DNA of 64,000 nt from contig JAMZAV010001722.1 of NCBI GenBank assembly GCA_024449915.1, positions 50,442 to 114,441 on the forward strand, in the 5' to 3' direction. A program made the translations under genes and the position numbers. This document shows, one piece after another, positions 1 through 11,279 of this stretch. The stretch comes from Sweltsa coloradensis (Eukaryota; Arthropoda; Insecta; Plecoptera; Chloroperlidae). Under the pieces are notes generated by a model that was given only the letters and a program-made list of their open reading frames with translations, did not search any database and was not told the origin of the DNA. Each line of letters begins with the position of its first letter. The stretch's first letter is position 1.

Positions 1-1708
1 TTTAATGAGTGCAGTAGTTGTATTATGTCCCTTCCGGAACCCAGATTGGAATTCACTTATTACATCGAACTCAGAAAGGTATTTACGAAGCTGATCGTTG
101 ATAATTTTTCTAGCATCTTACTGAATGTGCAAAGAAGACTGATTGGCCTATAATTAGAGACAGATGCAGGGGATGAACATTTTGGAATTGGTTTTACGTG
201 CGCCTTCTTCCACTGTGATGGAAAGACACCATTTTGAAGAGAGTAGTTATAAATGTGCTCAAGAGAAGGTAGTATTATATGTAAACATTTGATGATGAGT
301 GTAATGGGGATACCATCTGGGCCTCTAGCTTTAGATTTGATTTCGTTGGCGGCTTTTACTATGTCCTCCGGGTAGATATGTGAAAAATGAAAAGATTCGC
401 GATTTGGTCGAGGGAGTGAATTATAATAATTAATGGTGTGGTTTAGTTCTGTTGGGTTTATTATACCGGCATTGGATGTAAAGTATTCATTTAAATTTTC
501 GGCGGATACAGAATTATCAATAGTTGTTTTTTTATGTTTACCGATACCCATGGAACGCACACCGTTCCATAGGTCTGTAGGGTTTTTCGAAGAATTGAAT
601 AATTCATATGTGTACTTAATTTTAGAATTTCGAATAGTTTGCTTCGTTCTGTTGCGGAGTGTGCGGAAATTTTCGTAGTCATTTTGGTCTTTTGTTTTAA
701 TATGACGTCTTCTAGCCGCATCTCGTCTCTAATAAGTAGTTTAATGTCGGATGTCATCCATGGCGATGGACGGTGTTTCACCTTAACAGTTTTATGGGGA
801 GCATGTTTGTCGTACAAATCCGTTAACTGTCGTGTGAAAATTTCTACCTTCTCATCGACATTATTAGTTTCGGTGATTATATGCCATGGGGTCGATAATG
901 CATCGGTTTGAAAAGCATCTATATTAAATTTAGAAAAATCTCTATATGTTATTACTTTAGGTGTATATTTGGGAGTGGTGAGCGAAAAAACAGCATAAAT
1001 CAAATCGTGATAAGAGAAGCCAGGAGCAGGACACTGTCCAAACGTTTGTAAGAGATTCGGGCAATTTGACGCTATTACGTCAAGATTACTCTCTGCAGTT
1101 AATGTGTGATATGTGTTTGTGTATGGCACACATGTTAGATTACATACGTTAAGAGTATCACGTACAGATTCGCTTTCAAAGGTTTGAGTTCCAAATCGTG
1201 CATTTAAGTCTCCTGCTATAATAACATACTTGTAATGGAATAAGTGGATGTACATATCATTGACTAATAGGTCCATATATCCTACTTTAGGTGCCCTGTA
1301 TATACATGAAAAAAGTAATTTGGTGCTAAGAAAAGAAACCTCTAATAAGATATATTCAGGAGTGTAGTCGTAAACAGTATCCGCCTTTCTAGGTATATTT
1401 GGGAGAATTTTACATTTAAAACAATCACGGACATACACGGCTACTCCACCGCCAAGCTTAACTTTGCGATCCCTTCTAAATATGGAGTACCCTGGCAGTT
1501 CAATGGAAGAGTTAGATATGGTGGGCTTGAGAAATGACTCACTTATTGCAATAATATCAAATTGTGTTTCGCCAAATAAGTATTTAAATTCAGAGAAGTG
1601 ATCCGCATCAGTCAATGACTGCGCATTAATGTGGGCAATTTTTAGGTTTGATGGGTAGTTATTGGCAACGTTGCTAAGGATGTCAATAGCATTCGCGTCC
1701 CTGTTCAT
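1..1708 (-). pseudogene. Retrotransposon ORF2: endonuclease plus N-terminal reverse transcriptase, frameshifted and truncated by window edge
   Basis: A 405-codon frame begins at the ATG at 1706-1708. It shows the hallmarks of an APE-type endonuclease: NAQSL at residues 28-32, ISESFL at 55-60 (catalytic Glu57), GGGVAVYVR at 86-94, YRAP at 137-140, AGDLN at 165-169, SNLD at 207-210 and SYHD at 232-235. The protein would nick target DNA to prime reverse transcription. Near 693 one base appears lost: the canonical product continues in another frame. That frame encodes the linker and, within 60-560, the reverse transcriptase motifs KARGPDGIP and SNYRPISLL. Near 105 a run of A is one short and the frame shifts again; the resumed frame reads QSGFRKGHNTTTAL to the window edge. 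The YxDD active site is not in the window. Encoded protein is non-functional in this copy as read; sequencing error in A runs is the alternative. Confidence 0.85.
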
Positions 1709-2024
1709 ACTCGAAAGGGAATATTAGCAATAGAGGTAAAAATCACCAGTACTTACAAAAATAAAAAACTAAATTAAAATGATGTGTATAAAATGAATAC
1801 AAGTAAATGTAATCTTGATGATGAGTGAAAGGAATTAATAATACGTTACTATATCTAATTACGTAACTAGATAGAACTTAAAACTAAAGTTAAAAGATGT
1901 ATCAAATTAATATGAAGAGTTATTAACAGTGTATAATGAAATAATGTTTTACTGCGTATGTAGTTAAGCTTTAGGTCCATCAATGGTTCTTGAGTTAGTG
2001 AAAGTTAGTTGCACTAGCGGGTAG

Positions 2025-2667
2025 CTATATTAGCGTCGAGATGTTAGCCAGTTGGTTCATGTCTGATACCCGGAGTCGTTCATCGCCTCGGCGTACAATG
2101 ATTACACCATCTATAGTCCACACATTCTGAACGCCAAACTTTACAATTGCAGCTCGTAGGACTTGTAGTCTGCAGGCGGTAAGGTCCTCCCTTATAGTTG
2201 TCCCTGTGCCTTTGAGCACGCGTTTAGAGGTAAACATTGCCGCTCTGTTCCTGTAAGACACAAATTTTAACAAGAATGGGGCGTGGTCGATCGCCTTTTC
2301 TTCCCACCCGATGAGACCTGTCTATGTCCTCTTTAGAGATTGTGATATTCATTTTTCTTGCTATATTCAAGGCAATCTCGTCGGTGTCTTCCCCGGTGGT
2401 TTCCTGTACGCCAAAGATTCTTATGTTGTTGCGCCGTTGATATTGTTCCAGTTCGTCGTCTCTTGTCTCTACTTGAGATCTTAAATTGTTAATTTCTTCC
2501 TCTTGTTGAGCGATTTTCTCTTCAAGTTTCTCAACGTTTCTCCTGTGTTCATCTAAAGTCTCGGTGATCTTGTTCAATGCATGCTCGACGATGGTATCAA
2601 CGAGACCTCCAAGAGCGTCAGGTTGTCTGAAAATCTCTGCCACGACCTCTCGTATCAGGTCCTGCAC
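2025..2667 (-). pseudogene. Retrotransposon ORF1: coiled-coil plus RRM-like nucleic-acid-binding protein, frameshifted
   Basis: Two overlapping frames join into one protein. The first (2224-2667) has a Glu/Lys/Gln heptad-rich stretch from about residue 25 to 75, expected to form a coiled coil. It continues into QYQRRNNIRIFGV and RSHRVGRKGDRPRPILVK, a pattern typical of the RRM-like region of LINE ORF1 proteins that coat the element RNA. The frame is lost around 2270 and recovered in the second frame (2025-2273), which reads KFVSYRNRAAMF and ends with a C-terminal basic/hydrophobic domain. No ATG precedes the first frame: the leftmost in-frame codon before the coiled coil is GTG, with an in-frame TGA farther upstream, so the true start has been lost or lies in another frame. 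ORF1 and ORF2 are separated by about 320 bp. Confidence 0.75.
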
Positions 2668-2668
2668 G

Positions 2669-2945
2669 CCCTCTCTTGTGAGTGCAGGTAACCCGTCTAC
2701 AGCGCCTCGCTGTCACGACCGCTTGAAGAGTGCGTAGTGTGAGCACTCTTTGTTAGGGTGCGTGGGACACCAGGGTGGCCGCTCCGTGTCTCCCGCATCA
2801 GCTCTCGCGCGCCCCTCTGGTGAGTGCAGACAACCCCCTAGTTGTGGTTACGTTTCTTTCTTTCTTTGTTAGAGTGCGTGGGCCATCAGGATGTCCGTTT
2901 CTGGTTCTGGCTTGATGAAGCCATCGGCGTAGCGCTGTCCTAGTA
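2669..2945 (-). repeat. Imperfect tandem repeat in the retrotransposon 5' leader
   Basis: Two related blocks lie in the GC-rich leader upstream of ORF1. GTGAGTGCAG flanked by CCCTCT and AACCC occurs at 2669 and 2812, and TTGTTAG-GTGCGTGG followed by CA-CAGG-TG-CCG occurs at 2750 and 2866. Spacing is 143 and about 117 bp. Internal-promoter monomers are known in some LINE leaders; that role here is inference. Confidence 0.5.
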
Positions 2946-3141
2946 CCTACCCCATAACCTCACTTGTTGTTTTATATGAGATAATATAGTTAATTACTTA
3001 CAGATTTAGCCACGGCTTATGTCTCGCTCTGGTCAGACGTATATTCTCTATAGATTCGACTATAACTCACGGTAATCTTTCACTTGAAAACACACCTACT
3101 TTATATATATTCAGGACGCACAAAGAAAACTAGCCAGCCAT

Positions 3142-3144
<3 letters not shown>

Positions 3145-3184
<40 letters not shown>
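3145..3184. repeat. (GA)n microsatellite
   Basis: About 20 uninterrupted AG dinucleotides just upstream (in element orientation) of the retrotransposon leader. Confidence 0.95.
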
Positions 3185-3187
<3 letters not shown>

Positions 3188-3189
3188 AG

Positions 3190-6100
3190 ATAGTTTCTCC
3201 CAGTCCGACTCGCACCCACATCATGTAGAGGGTGATGGATTTATGTGCAATTGAAATAATGTGCGGTTACATATGAGAGTAGTTGTAAGTTAAAGGTTAG
3301 TTTTGATTAGCTGTTCGACGTGAGGTAACGAGAGGGTTTATGGGAAGTTATGGTCAAGTGGTATCTTCGTACTCAACTACACCTTTTACAGCTAGGTAGC
3401 TTGGAGACACGAAATAGATAACAAGTAAAGATGCGTGGAATTAACATTTTACGTTTTAAGATCTGTATTGGTTTGCAATTAATTTAATTATTCTATTTCT
3501 TGCGATAGAATAGAAATTAATATGTTTATTGAAGAGGGTCTCAAGAATTTATCAATTTAATAACGTGCGAAAAATTAGAGTTTTCAAGACGCACCGAAAT
3601 GATTAATTTGAAAATCCTACTGCTGAAAATTTGTTTGGAAATTGTACCTTTCACCAATATTTAAGTTATACGCAGAACTGTTCACATCTTTATTCCATAA
3701 TCAATAAAAGGTTTAAGTTTTTTTTTACCGAGTAAATTATTAGGCCTCACTTAGGCTAATAAATCGTGTAATTATTTTTTTCAGTTCTTTCCTAGCATGC
3801 TGTTAGAAACTTAGAAACTATTTAGCGTATGAAAAATGCGCTACTAATAGGCCTACAAATCTATAGGTATTTATTAACCCACGATACGGATACATTTTTC
3901 TAATCTCCAAAGTAGATCAATTAACATTTCTAGAGTAGAAAGATAACAAAAAGCTATTCGAGCGTTACAAGAAAAAATTACATTATTATTTTTTGCGAAA
4001 AGTTAGAGAAAGGTTCAAGAATCCTGACAACAGCCATAAAATGTAAAACATAGTGACAATGTCCAATGAGAACGGTATTCTAGCTTGAGCTGTGGGAGGA
4101 AGAAAGCTGGGATATTAGTAGCCGAGCGCGCCGATAAATGTCGCCGGCTTGACCTCAACACCCGCTCAACAAGTGTGACCAGCAAGTTGTTAAGCACAGA
4201 CAATCCCCTTTGTTTCCTATAAAAATACACCAACGATCCCACTAAATCACCGCACATTGCCATTCTTTTCTCTGCGCCCACGCAAGGAACGTGTAGAGTA
4301 ATCTCCATCATACGAGGAATCTAATCGGTTATAATCCCATCGTAACTCGGGGCTAATTTGCATAAACGACAGACAAGTATGTGTTACAATGAGGTGTGAC
4401 TTAAGTCATGACCTGAACTTCGACCTGTGATTCGCTTCCTGCAAAGATTGAGACATAGACGAGGAAAGTAATGGTGGTCGTTATTCTTTCGCGAAGTGTA
4501 ATCCTTCACCTAATATCGCAAACTTCTAGGTGGTTCTTTTGTATACTCGTCATCAGAGAACAAATGTAGTCATGTATCAACAAGGACTGCCACTAAAAGC
4601 TAGACTACATAAATTATGAACTTGTGATTAAGAACTTGTGACCCAGGAAGGCAATACATTCAATGCAATGATTTACAATCTGACAAATGACGACAAATGA
4701 ACAAATTGAAGTTATGAAAACAATGAACTGACGAAGCATGTGAAAGCTGTTATATTATACATGTACAAAATGGTTTCGATATCGATAAAACAAAATCAAA
4801 TGTTAATTAAAATCGTAGTATTGATCTTAGTAATTTGTATAATTGTTTTCTTTATTTGTAGTTTATATCATTTAAAGGTTAAAAAGCCTATGTACCGAAT
4901 ATTCTTTTCATAATTATTGTCTTGTGACATTGAATGATTGTTAAACTAAGTAACTGTAAACACTTATATGTGTTCTATGTGTTCTTATTTAATGAAAATA
5001 AAACTTCTCTATCGCAAAGTCCTGATCACAGCATGTGTAGCGGTCATCCACATTGTAGAGAACGGTACTACCATCTGCCGTCCAGTGGACGTTCTGCACC
5101 ACTCAAAGCTCCCGACATGATAACATCACTTAGTACAACATGTAAATTAATTAGTTAAATAATGACGTACATAATCGAACCAACACCCACATCATACACA
5201 GCCTCTGTCATTCACTTCTTAAGAGTTAAGACCAAACATTGCCAGATCCTTATCACCAAACAACTTGAAAGGAAAGATAAATTACCACATTCTCAACTTG
5301 GCGACTATTTCACTACACATTAATTTCGTTCTAGAATATCGTGATGGTTTAACCTAACGCACCCACTGCAGGAATGCCTTTGAAACACATGAACACCACG
5401 CATGCGCAAGATAATTGCTACCAGGAGCTTGTAAAGTTAATCTTAGCTTATCATTACTCATATCCCGCCTTGAGTAACGAGGAGTTACTGCATCAACCGA
5501 GGAAAAATATCACAACCGCAAATCGAGGGTAATAATGTTTCCGTGCCTTGATTGAAATTATCTGTTCATTGATTGTCAATGTGATATTGTGGTGGTTAAT
5601 GGGAAATACAAGTTGAATACAGGTTGTGACAGGAAAATAAGACTCCTTTCAATAAATAAGAATGGAAGGGAGTAGCTCCAAGCTTAATTAGATATAAATT
5701 AAGGTAATATCGTTGATAGGAGCATTGTAGCTGAGCAGAGCTTAAAAGGATGTGTATTAAGTGTAACAAGGTAGAGAATCTATTATCATATATACAAGTA
5801 AGTTATTGTGAGTGGACGTTCCTTAAAGAGATATTGCATTAAATGCTACAAGTGAAAGATAGGAAACTGATTAAAATAACAATTTATTTTACGTAAATAT
5901 ACTACTGAATCTTACAAGTAGGTGATTTAGCTTTAACCACTTGTGCATTGCTCGACAATTCTAAAGTATAATGGACTGCAATGAATCATATTTTGCAACT
6001 TCAGGTATAATCAATAATAAATGGCGCACGGTACAGGAAACAGTAAGCATTCCGAAGATTTCTTATTTGACTCTGGGACACTGTGAAACACAGAACTACA

Positions 6101-8670
6101 ACAAGCATTACAGTTTTTTAAAGTGATACATATTCGACTTGTTTCGGGAATAGGACACTTGGAAGCTAGAGAATAGCAATAAGTTCGGCCAGTAAGCATC
6201 AGATGTACATTATGAAACATTCCAAAGTTGTCAATAAAGTGGACACGGACAACACTACAGACGTAAATTATCAATATTATGTATTAGTCGGTCATTTACC
6301 GTTTTTTATAAACATACTTTTGTTATTCAAATTTTTCTTGTTGTATTTGTTGTAAAATTTTAATTCCATAGTAGACCTACTTGTTCATGTATTTAATGAT
6401 TTGTATAATGTATTTGTATTGTTTTGAATTGTATTTTGAATTGTTAACTTGTTGATAGAGATCAATAACTATATTATGAGCAATTCACGAATACGGTAAA
6501 TTTTTACTTTTGAACAAAATCCAAAATCGTGTAGGCCTAAATCACTCAATTTTTAAAAAAATGATTGAAACTAGTTTTTAAGAAAACGGAAAGTCCCTTA
6601 TTTCCTCTTCCGTGACAACATTTGAAACGACTCTGGTGTCAGTCGGCCGAGCGAACTGGGATTTGCTGCACATATTCTCTTAATGGATGAATTGAAAAGC
6701 ATAAAACCATTATGTCGTTGGCTGTGATATTTACGTCATCACTCAACGACAAATTACTACTAATTCCGGAGTTACATAAAGTATACAGTCGTGTCCGCGT
6801 CCAGACATCCACATATATTGCCAAACAATCAAAGCGAAACACTTAGCACAGCTTTTCATTATGACACATTAATACTTTTTCGTTTCCCCCCATTGAGTAA
6901 AATCGTGCAAACATTAATCTCTAAAGAGAATTTCTCTTTCAATTTTTTACATTTTCTAGTTTTTACCGTCAAGGTACAATAGTTAAAGACAGTACGCACC
7001 CACCTTAAGAATGTAACACGGACACGGATTAACACAATTCTACTCATATGCAATTCATTTCAATTAGGAGAATGTAATATAGGTTTGGCCTGAGATGAAA
7101 GCTTTGGCAGCGAGACTAGTATGCGCTCGTCTAATCAGGTTCACTAATAACAATATGATGTAGTGTGTGGTGTGGTGTGTAATTCATACGGGTAGATTTA
7201 CAGCCTGGCCTAGCCTAGACTAGTCAGTACAACCATTGAGTCTGTAATGTGGTTAGAGATGCAACGACATTGTCCGTGCTGTACCGACAAAAATACTTCA
7301 GTCCTCTAGTAAAGCCTGATTGTAATAAGATGCATGACATTTTGTAAACTTGTAATTTATGACTTGGTGTTGTCTAAGTGTAGTTGTAAATGGATTGTAA
7401 TTAATATTCATTGTCACAAAGGCAACCTTAATGAAAAAGGTAATACCAACTTTCATTTTAAAGAATTAAACAAATTTTTACCATCTACCTCGACCACAAT
7501 TCGCAAATCTTCGCGTTTCATTCGTGTTTGCGTAACTATACTTGCAGACAGAGTATTTTCAGAAAAACAGCTGGTATGCTGTGACTCTACCTAAACATTA
7601 CAGACTCTATGGTACATAAAGATACAGACACTTCCATTCAGGAGGAATGAATAGACAACAGACATATCGTACCGCTGGATTTATGATTAATTATACTATA
7701 ATAGATAATGGTTTACATTTTTTGTAATTCCCAAGTAGAGCGGTTGAGAGTGCTTCGGTGTGAGAAAGGTGAACTATTTTCATTGCGATATTACATTACC
7801 TACCATGCCACTTTATGAACTATCTGTGTTTATGCCAAAAACGTGCTAAATAATAAAGTTTATTGAACACATACAATTATTTGCATATTATTTCAAAGCA
7901 AATTCGAATTGGTTTAAATGTAAGCATACAAAACTACGCAGCTGCACAACTGTGGTGTATGACAATTAATCTAGTTGTTATTTTATTTTGTCTGCATTTG
8001 TTTAAAATATATACTTATAAACTATTCATTTATGGATGTTAAAAAAACTTTTTTTATTCATCTTACAACGTTTCATATATTTTTAATGGATTCTTCGCCG
8101 CTAACGTGGATTAACAATCACAATCACTGGGACTGGGATTGTTATAACTACAAAACAATACAGCAAATTATTAATATAATTAATTTTAGTATTATGTTAA
8201 ATAGTAGTGAATAAAATCATGACCAAGATGGTACTCCATTATTGTGGTATTAATACATTATTTCTGAAATGCGAATTAAAATACCTTTATTTTTGGTTTT
8301 GATAAAACCATTGTCACATATTTCTATGGTAAAGCATAAAACTTCCTGGTACAGGAAATGCTGTCAGCTTCCGCCGAGTCACATTGAAACATAATGGCGT
8401 CATACAGAGTACAGGACATTGCTCTTCATTGTTGTATTGCGTTATATTTTCCTGGATATTAGGTTCTCTGATAAAAGTGTTATATTTCAATCCAAAAACA
8501 ATAAAATTACAGAGTGTTTTGCAAAAATACAAAATAAATATATAAGTGTCGACTTCCGTCATTGCCAACCGTAAAAAAATATATATAAAAAAGTATTGCA
8601 CGAAGAACTGACCGCAAAATAGTTTTGACATCAAACCTCAGAAAAACTGATCGAGTCACTGTTCAGTTTA
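3190..8670. other. Anonymous AT-rich DNA, no supported gene
   Basis: I see no coding sequence with recognisable domains. Open frames here are under 110 codons and of low-complexity or AT-driven composition. A somewhat GC-richer patch at about 4050-4290 contains a 98-codon minus-strand frame, but no motif or splice context supports it. A CpG-containing patch around 5040-5110 is likewise unexplained. Confidence 0.6.
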
Positions 8671-8676
8671 ACAAAT

Positions 8677-8723
8677 CAATTATCTCAAGGAAAGCTCTCG
8701 TCCGATTGGTTGAGAGATAATTG
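8677..8723. repeat. Short inverted repeat with CCAAT-type motif
   Basis: The 10-mer CAATTATCTC at 8677 is repeated inverted as GAGATAATTG at 8714, around a 27-bp loop containing GATTGGTT. A second CCAAT-type motif (CGCTTCTGATTGG) follows at 8737-8749 and occurs as its reverse complement at 13120-13132. This could be a MITE relic; no target duplication was identified. Confidence 0.4.
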
Positions 8724-8749
8724 CGTGAAGATCCCTCGCTTCTGATTGG

Positions 8750-11165
8750 ATGACGGACGTGTGAAGTAGATTGCATGCTCGCTATAGAAGCTAATCAATC
8801 AAGAGGATAATTTTTTCTAGATATTTTATCTTCCTGTGAAATTGACATCAATGGAAACTGAGCTGTGTGGTCTACGTGAATCGAATTCAATTATTCATTC
8901 TATGAAATAAAAGCATTAGACTTTTATAACTGCAGTTCTTGAAGAATATCTCTGAGAAGTTAATTAATCTATTTTCTTGGCTCTAAATCAAATCCCAGAC
9001 ATTGATGAATTCACATTAATCTTAATATACTTGAAGCAAAAAAAAAAAATACGTTTTGTGTATTTACAACCAAATTCAAGTTTTTCAATTTGAGTTGCTA
9101 CGAATCACAACGAAGAATGCATGCTGCTCTTGAAACTAGTTTTATTTTTCGTAATCACTTAAACTTTATTTCATTTACTAGACCACAAAACGTGCATGGA
9201 GAATTAATACTTGCCAGGAAGTTAGTTATTATTACAAATATTATTCTTCATCACAAGGGTTCACCTTTAACGCACATGACATATTATCTAACCAATAGGG
9301 CAGTTGTTTTTGCCCGAAATTACATTTAGGTTCTTATAGCTAAGTTATGCTTAATTGGGTATTAATGAGTGAATCGTAGGCGTAGATACATGTAATGAAG
9401 AAAATAATTAGGGACATGAAAGCTGCCACCTATTTTATTATTGTTTATATATAGTTTACTCAACCGACAAGACAAAGTTTCTTAGTATCTTTGTAGCATA
9501 CCATTATAATAACCACTCTTTACCACCTACAGTCATAAATTTAGAATCTGTAGGAAATTATTTACTACAATGAAGCACAATAAATATATAAATTAATTAG
9601 CATTGCAGTGAAGTTTAAATTTTGATTAGTTTCAGTAACTGTTGATTTCTTAGTCGTTTGCCTACAAATAAAAAAATGTTTTTACCTGTTTCTATCGCAT
9701 GAATGATGATTTTAATACAAAACGAACGATATCACCTCCCTGTTGTTATAATATAATATGTAGCGAATTAGATTTAGTGTTAGACCTAGATTATCCACAT
9801 TTACGTCAGCTATATAATTTATTTCCCATTATCGCCCAGCGAAATGTATGTTGTATAGGTCTATAATTCAAAGGCGCGTCTATAATAACGACGCGGTTCG
9901 TGGGATGGGAGACAAACTCGTCTGGATTGAAATGAAGACGTGAGATTGTTCCGTGTTTTGAGAGGTCGTCAGTCACCGCCACCTCGACTCTGTGACGTCT
10001 CAAGGCTGAACGTCGCATACGTCATCTAGAGGGCCGTGTCCGTGGGGACGGGAGAATAGCTCGGCAGTAGTTGAATGTGGTGATAATGATGATGATTCCT
10101 GTGCGATCGTCTATATTATTGCTATTCGAGATGATAAGTGGTGATATAGATTAGGGCGAAGGACAATAATTTAAAAAGCACGTTTATTTACCACCCCAAT
10201 CCCGCAAAAAAATAAAGTTTGTTATTTAAAAAATATTAATTTTGTATGTATAGAGAGTCGTCCTCGAATTTAATTTCCGTTACAGCTATGCAAAATTTAA
10301 AACCACTGAGTTGTGATTCAACCGAGCGAACAAGTATTTCTGAAAAGCGAATGTCCTGAACCATTCCTTTTAAATTGAGGTTTTATTGATTATGAGTTTT
10401 GATAACTGGATTCAATATGTATTTGGCTTCGTTCAGAAGAGTAATGCAAGAGTAATTATGTGTGAATTAAAATTTAAAGTTTTAATCTAAGCTTTTTCGA
10501 CACTATCACTGTCATGTTTTTTAGATGTAAGCTGTACGATGTTCCTGTATTCGTGATTTTGGAATAATGATATACATGTCTTTTATTTTATTATACGTTA
10601 CTCTGGCTCTGCTCTGTTAACGATATATTGCCAAATAAATAGATATTACTTCCTCGTCGTCGAACTAGGGTGGTCTGCGTTGTCAAACAAATACTTGGCG
10701 GGCGCGTGAATCAATGTGTGTCTAAGAGAGAATATCACGAGATGTATGACAACTCAACACAACCACTGTGACTAACATAATAACCAAACGAGACGAATAT
10801 CAACATATGGGAGAGGGGTGTGGGGATAGTCACTCAAGCTGATAAGAAACCTGAATCAAACATGTTATAATGCGAGGGTCAACGATGGCGCGTAGAGCAA
10901 AGGAATACTAACAATTTGGCCCGAACTATTGTGTTCTTGCTTTTACAATCATTGGATATTTGATCTGTTTCGTAAATTACCTTGATACAAAAACGCGTGA
11001 GTATAATTATTGTAATTGAATAAACTAGTGTATTCTAAAGTCCTGATAAGATAATCCAGATGCAGATTGTCTTTCCTTCGATTTCTTCTATGTATGCTGT
11101 GCATTATACATTTGTATAACAATAAATTTATTATTAACAATCCAACAAATTAGACTTGATAAGTA
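8750..11165. other. Anonymous AT-rich DNA, no supported gene
   Basis: No gene is supported. A GC-richer stretch at about 9870-10060 holds a 70-codon minus-strand frame rich in Arg/His/Val without recognisable domain. An exon cannot be excluded, but no convincing acceptor/donor pair was seen. Confidence 0.55.
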
Positions 11166-11169
11166 GTTA

Positions 11170-11278
11170 CCGTCTCCGTGGTCTAGTTGGCTAAGGCGCC
11201 TACCTGGAATGTGGGAGACTAGGGTTCGAACCCCGATCGGGATGGATTTTTTAACTTCTGAATTGTATTAAATATTGA
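11170..11278 (+). mobile_element. SINE-A copy (tRNA-derived SINE), 5' part
   Basis: A tRNA-like head carries a pol III A box (TGGTCTAGTTGG) and B box (GGTTCGAACCC), then the family body ATTGTATTAAATATT. The anticodon-arm-like stem CCTAC/GTGGG closes a seven-base loop with GGA in the anticodon position. The acceptor ends do not pair as in a real tRNA, and the same unit recurs at 24955, 31653, 50222 and 50508, so this is a SINE and not a tRNA gene. The 3' tail seen in other copies (inverted motif CGGGAAACACTCCCG) is missing. Confidence 0.8.
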
Positions 11279-11279
11279 A

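Larger units (their letters stand above)
1..2945 (-). mobile_element. 5' part of a CR1/Jockey-type non-LTR retrotransposon
   Basis: The minus strand carries, in order, a GC-richer leader (about 2670-2945), an ORF1 with coiled coil and RNA-binding-like region, an apurinic-type endonuclease, and the beginning of a reverse transcriptase that runs off the left edge of the window. This order is that of a two-ORF LINE of the CR1/L2/Jockey group; clade assignment is inference from motif flavour and not from a tree. No LTRs or integrase are visible. At least three frameshifts make this copy defective. The 3' end is outside the window, so its tail and target-site duplication cannot be judged. The right boundary is approximate: it is set where the GC-rich leader gives way to AT-rich sequence. 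Confidence 0.85.

Noticed and set aside
4015..4311. 98-codon minus-strand frame in a GC-richer patch
   Set aside because: No recognisable domain; no paired splice sites or initiation context that I could defend.
11170..11245. tRNA gene
   Set aside because: A and B boxes and an anticodon-like stem are present, but the acceptor ends do not pair and the same unit is repeated with a non-tRNA body, so it is a SINE head.
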